The notes beneath the pieces are model-generated. The model ran no database searches and was not told the origin of the DNA. It saw nothing but the letters and a program-made list of their open reading frames with translations. The position numbers and the translations under genes were made by a program. A stretch of 64,000 nt of DNA, from the NCBI GenBank assembly GCA_946414315.1, contig CAMKNZ010000004.1:1-64000 (forward strand). The letters run 5' to 3'. Position 1 is the first letter of the stretch. Each line of letters starts with the position of its first letter. Below, in pieces: positions 59,703 through 64,000 of the stretch. Origin of the DNA: an uncultured Clostridia bacterium (GTDB lineage: Bacteria > Bacillota > Clostridia > Christensenellales > Aristaeellaceae).

Positions 59703-61799
59703 TCAGACGTTCTGAGCCGTGTTGATCCGGATATTGGTCAGGACGCACTGGTCGCCGGTCAGCGCCGCATAGACTGTGCCGTTTGCGTCCGCCTCCGGCA
59801 GCGTCGTTACGTTCTTCACGTCCAGCCCCAGGTTCTTTGTGCTGACCGTGATCTGACCGCCGTTCCTGGCAAAAGCCACTTTGCAGTCGTAGCCTTCCTT
59901 ATTGCTCTGTTTCCAGGCATTCCAGCCCCTGAAATCCGTATCCCGGTGTACGGTCGTCCGGTTCGTTGCTTCACCGTCCGGGTCCCAGTCCTCCCCGTTC
60001 AGGCGAACCACCGCGTACTCCCGGTAATTCGGCCCGTTCACCGTTCCGTCCGCGGAGCGGAACAGTACAATATACGGGCAGTGCCAGATCAGCCGCGCCG
60101 TAGGCAGGCTCTTGGTATGGAAAGTAAAACTCATTCCGTCCGTTACCGGGATCCCTTTCGTGGCCGCGCTCCGGATACTGTCGATCTGAATGTTCGGAAG
60201 GTCTCCGTCCGGGCCGTCAATATAGCTGATTTCCTCTGCGATCCGCGAGATATAATCATCCGGCACCGGGGTTTCCGCCTTGTCTATCCGGATATCGCTG
60301 ATGAAACAGTTCTTCCCGGTCAGGGCAAGATAGGCAAAAAGGGAGTTGTTCTGCAGTGCAGCGATCACTTCCGTCGTCTTCTGTCCGTCATCCGCACGGA
60401 TCAGTACATGGTCCTTGCACTTCACCGCCTCTATCTTCCAGACCTTCCGGTCCCCTTCCGCCGGGGCTTCCGGCGCGTGTTCCGTCACCGCGGTCTTCAC
60501 CGCCCGCGCACTGCGTTGGATGGTTTCTCCGTCGAGCCGGATCATGCAGTATTCGTTATAGTGCAGGTCACGCACGGCCATCTCGTCGTTCCGTGCCTGT
60601 CCGTCCAGCGAGTCATACAGGATTACCGACGGTTCCGCCCCGCCCTCCCGTGGGTTCTCCGCCCGGCAGGTCAGGCGGATCGTGACGGGCTTTGGATTCA
60701 GCAGAATGCCTTCCGAAACCTCGCTCCGTTCTCCGCTGCAGTGGATCTCCCGGCCGCCGGCCAGTTCCCGCACCGCTTCCTGTTCCTTGATGTAGTTCTG
60801 TCCGTCCATGTCGATCATGTTCCGCATGATCATGGCGATCTCCGGATCGAACTGCGTGCCGGCCCCGGCGATGATCTCCTCCCGGATCAGCTGCTGCGGG
60901 ATCGCCAGCCGGTAGCTCCGGTCGGAAGACAGGGTATCGTAGGTGTCCGCTACGGAGATGATCCGCGCGATCTCGGGGATCGCTTTCCCCTTCAGCCCTT
61001 CCGGATATCCGGTACCATCATACCGCTCATGATGGTAATGCGCGCCGATCCGGATATAGGGATAATCCTTGATGCTGGACAGGATCTGGTCGCCCAGCAC
61101 CGGGTGCTGCTTGATCACTTCATATTCTTCGGGCGTCAGTTCGCTCTTCTTGTTGATAATGCCGTCGGAAATACCGAGCTTGCCCACATCGTGGAGCAGG
61201 CCGGCGTAATAAACCTTCCGGCACTCCTCTTCACTCTTGCCCATCATCCAGGCGATCCGCTCCGCGTATTCCGCCACCCGGAGGGAATGGCCGTGGGAGT
61301 ATTCGTCCTTCGCGTCGATGGCGGTGACCAGGGCCGTGACCGTCTGCTCGAATAGGCGCTGGGAGAGCTGCTGCCGCTCCGTCAGCTGTTCCACTTCCTC
61401 CGACTGGTACTTCACGATCTGCCGGTCCCGGGACCGGATCAGTATGATGGCGATCACCGTCAGCAGGTTGATGGACGCGCCCGGGATGCTGGTCAGCGTC
61501 CGGCGGAAAAAAGTATCCCAGAGCCAGAAGGGGAACTGGATCAGCAGCGCGCACATCGCGGTGATAAAGCCGGTCCTCCCGTAATATACCACCAGGCAGA
61601 TGATACACATATTGCTCAGGGCCGAAAGGACGCCGGTAAAAGCGGACACCGGAAGCCGGGCGCTGCCGATGGCGATCATGTCCCCGGAAGCGGACGCGCG
61701 CGGAAGCAGCACGGATACCGCGGCGAAGATCGCCAGCAGCACCGCAAAACCGATATATTCCGTTGCTTTCCTGTTCTTCCGTTCCATCCTGATCTTCAT
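59703..61799 (-). CDS. HD-GYP domain protein with membrane N-terminus and duplicated C-terminal domain
   Basis: The 698-residue protein has about four membrane helices (about 15-122), a coiled segment, a complete HD-GYP domain (about 145-340; LLHDVGKLGI, HHERYDGTGYP) and a C-terminal extension of about 340 residues made of two related domains (about 359-506 and 537-694), each with Y-x-E-Y, R-L-[DN]-G-E and a closing L-T-G-x-x-C-x-x-[ST]-[DN]-I-R-I pattern. HD-GYP enzymes degrade c-di-GMP, the counterpart of the cyclase at 24725-25537. The start is uncertain: ATG 61797-61799 is used; a GTG at 61817 overlaps the uvrA stop region. Confidence 0.85.
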   Translation of the reverse strand: MKIRMERKNRKATEYIGFAVLLAIFAAVSVLLPRASASGDMIAIGSARLPVSAFTGVLSALSNMCIICLVVYYGRTGFITAMCALLIQFPFWLWDTFFRRTLTSIPGASINLLTVIAIILIRSRDRQIVKYQSEEVEQLTERQQLSQRLFEQTVTALVTAIDAKDEYSHGHSLRVAEYAERIAWMMGKSEEECRKVYYAGLLHDVGKLGISDGIINKKSELTPEEYEVIKQHPVLGDQILSSIKDYPYIRIGAHYHHERYDGTGYPEGLKGKAIPEIARIISVADTYDTLSSDRSYRLAIPQQLIREEIIAGAGTQFDPEIAMIMRNMIDMDGQNYIKEQEAVRELAGGREIHCSGERSEVSEGILLNPKPVTIRLTCRAENPREGGAEPSVILYDSLDGQARNDEMAVRDLHYNEYCMIRLDGETIQRSARAVKTAVTEHAPEAPAEGDRKVWKIEAVKCKDHVLIRADDGQKTTEVIAALQNNSLFAYLALTGKNCFISDIRIDKAETPVPDDYISRIAEEISYIDGPDGDLPNIQIDSIRSAATKGIPVTDGMSFTFHTKSLPTARLIWHCPYIVLFRSADGTVNGPNYREYAVVRLNGEDWDPDGEATNRTTVHRDTDFRGWNAWKQSNKEGYDCKVAFARNGGQITVSTKNLGLDVKNVTTLPEADANGTVYAALTGDQCVLTNIRINTAQNV

Positions 61800-61813
61800 C
61801 CTTCCGCTTGAAA

Positions 61814-64000
<2,187 letters not shown>

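Noticed and set aside
58263-61355. A 1030-codon open frame on the forward strand, and similar long ones at 27705-30515 and 21760-24042
   Set aside because: They lie exactly antisense to purA/HD-GYP, the C39 exporter and hom/coaX, have no ribosome site or recognisable domain, and are rich in His, Gln, Arg and Pro, as expected for shadow frames in G+C-rich coding sequence.

Overview
The window looks like chromosomal DNA of an anaerobic Gram-positive bacterium in the Clostridia (Bacillota), with a G+C content that is high for that group. I infer this from strong AGGAGG-type ribosome binding sites, Gram-positive Sec signal peptides, pyrophosphate-dependent phosphofructokinase, type III pantothenate kinase beside an ECF-type S component, LytS-type 5TM sensors, SpoIIE/STAS modules and the absence of any outer-membrane gene. 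A rumen or gut Christensenellales-like lineage is a guess. No rRNA, tRNA, CRISPR array, phage or insertion sequence was seen. Nearly everything is on the minus strand; only four confident genes (33210-33886, 40849-42279, 45397-46191) run forward.

Region 1 (1-16 kb, continuing to about 19 kb) is a dense minus-strand array of single-domain small-molecule enzymes. It holds ten GNAT acetyltransferase genes (eleven GNAT domains) mixed with SAM methyltransferases, P-loop kinases, HD, HAD, NUDIX, DUF3795, 2H phosphoesterase, DUF402 and nitrilase-like genes, several of them fused. Region 2 (15.5-24.7 kb) is a closely spaced housekeeping run: ECF S component, coaX, hom, a HAD-thymidylate kinase fusion, mnmA, a TSUP permease, a DUF362 ferredoxin-like protein, a Cof-type HAD and a phosphoesterase.

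Region 3 (24.7-35.7 kb) is the most unusual part. A five-gene minus-strand operon encodes a membrane SpoIIE-type phosphatase that also carries a GHKL kinase domain, a very short HlyD-like protein, a C39 peptidase-ABC exporter, a second ABC exporter (all three of the NHLM bacteriocin-export type) and a diguanylate cyclase. Divergent from it is a 62-residue peptide with a double-glycine-like leader (cut predicted after residue 48), followed by an ECF-like sigma factor. Convergent to that is a MATE transporter fused to a GHKL (RsbW-like) domain. No RiPP-modifying enzyme is present. A STAS protein, a degenerate GHKL-like protein and an orphan SARP-like response regulator lie at 51.3-53.1 kb.

These loci share a promoter element, CTGGACA-TTTA-CYGGACA (heptamers repeating every 11 bp), found correctly oriented upstream of the leader peptide/sigma operon, a 77-residue protein gene, the preA-like gene and the STAS operon, with a weaker copy before an ABC exporter. 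This suggests one regulon. The 7+4 geometry fits the SARP-type response regulator, but that link is inference.

Region 4 (35.7-47.7 kb) encodes envelope functions: four tandem secreted proteins (SH3, BIG2, YARHG types), a YdcF-like protein, an ABC exporter whose permease carries seven 27-residue repeats, and further secreted proteins. Region 5 (47.7-64 kb) holds a PreA-like oxidoreductase, a VanX-like dipeptidase, a DUF819 permease, azlCD, pyrimidine-nucleoside phosphorylase, a YebC-family regulator, pfp, purA, an HD-GYP protein with a duplicated C-terminal domain, and the 3' part of uvrA. A 100-bp tandem repeat separates yebC from the phosphorylase gene. No gene-free stretch exceeds 300 bases.
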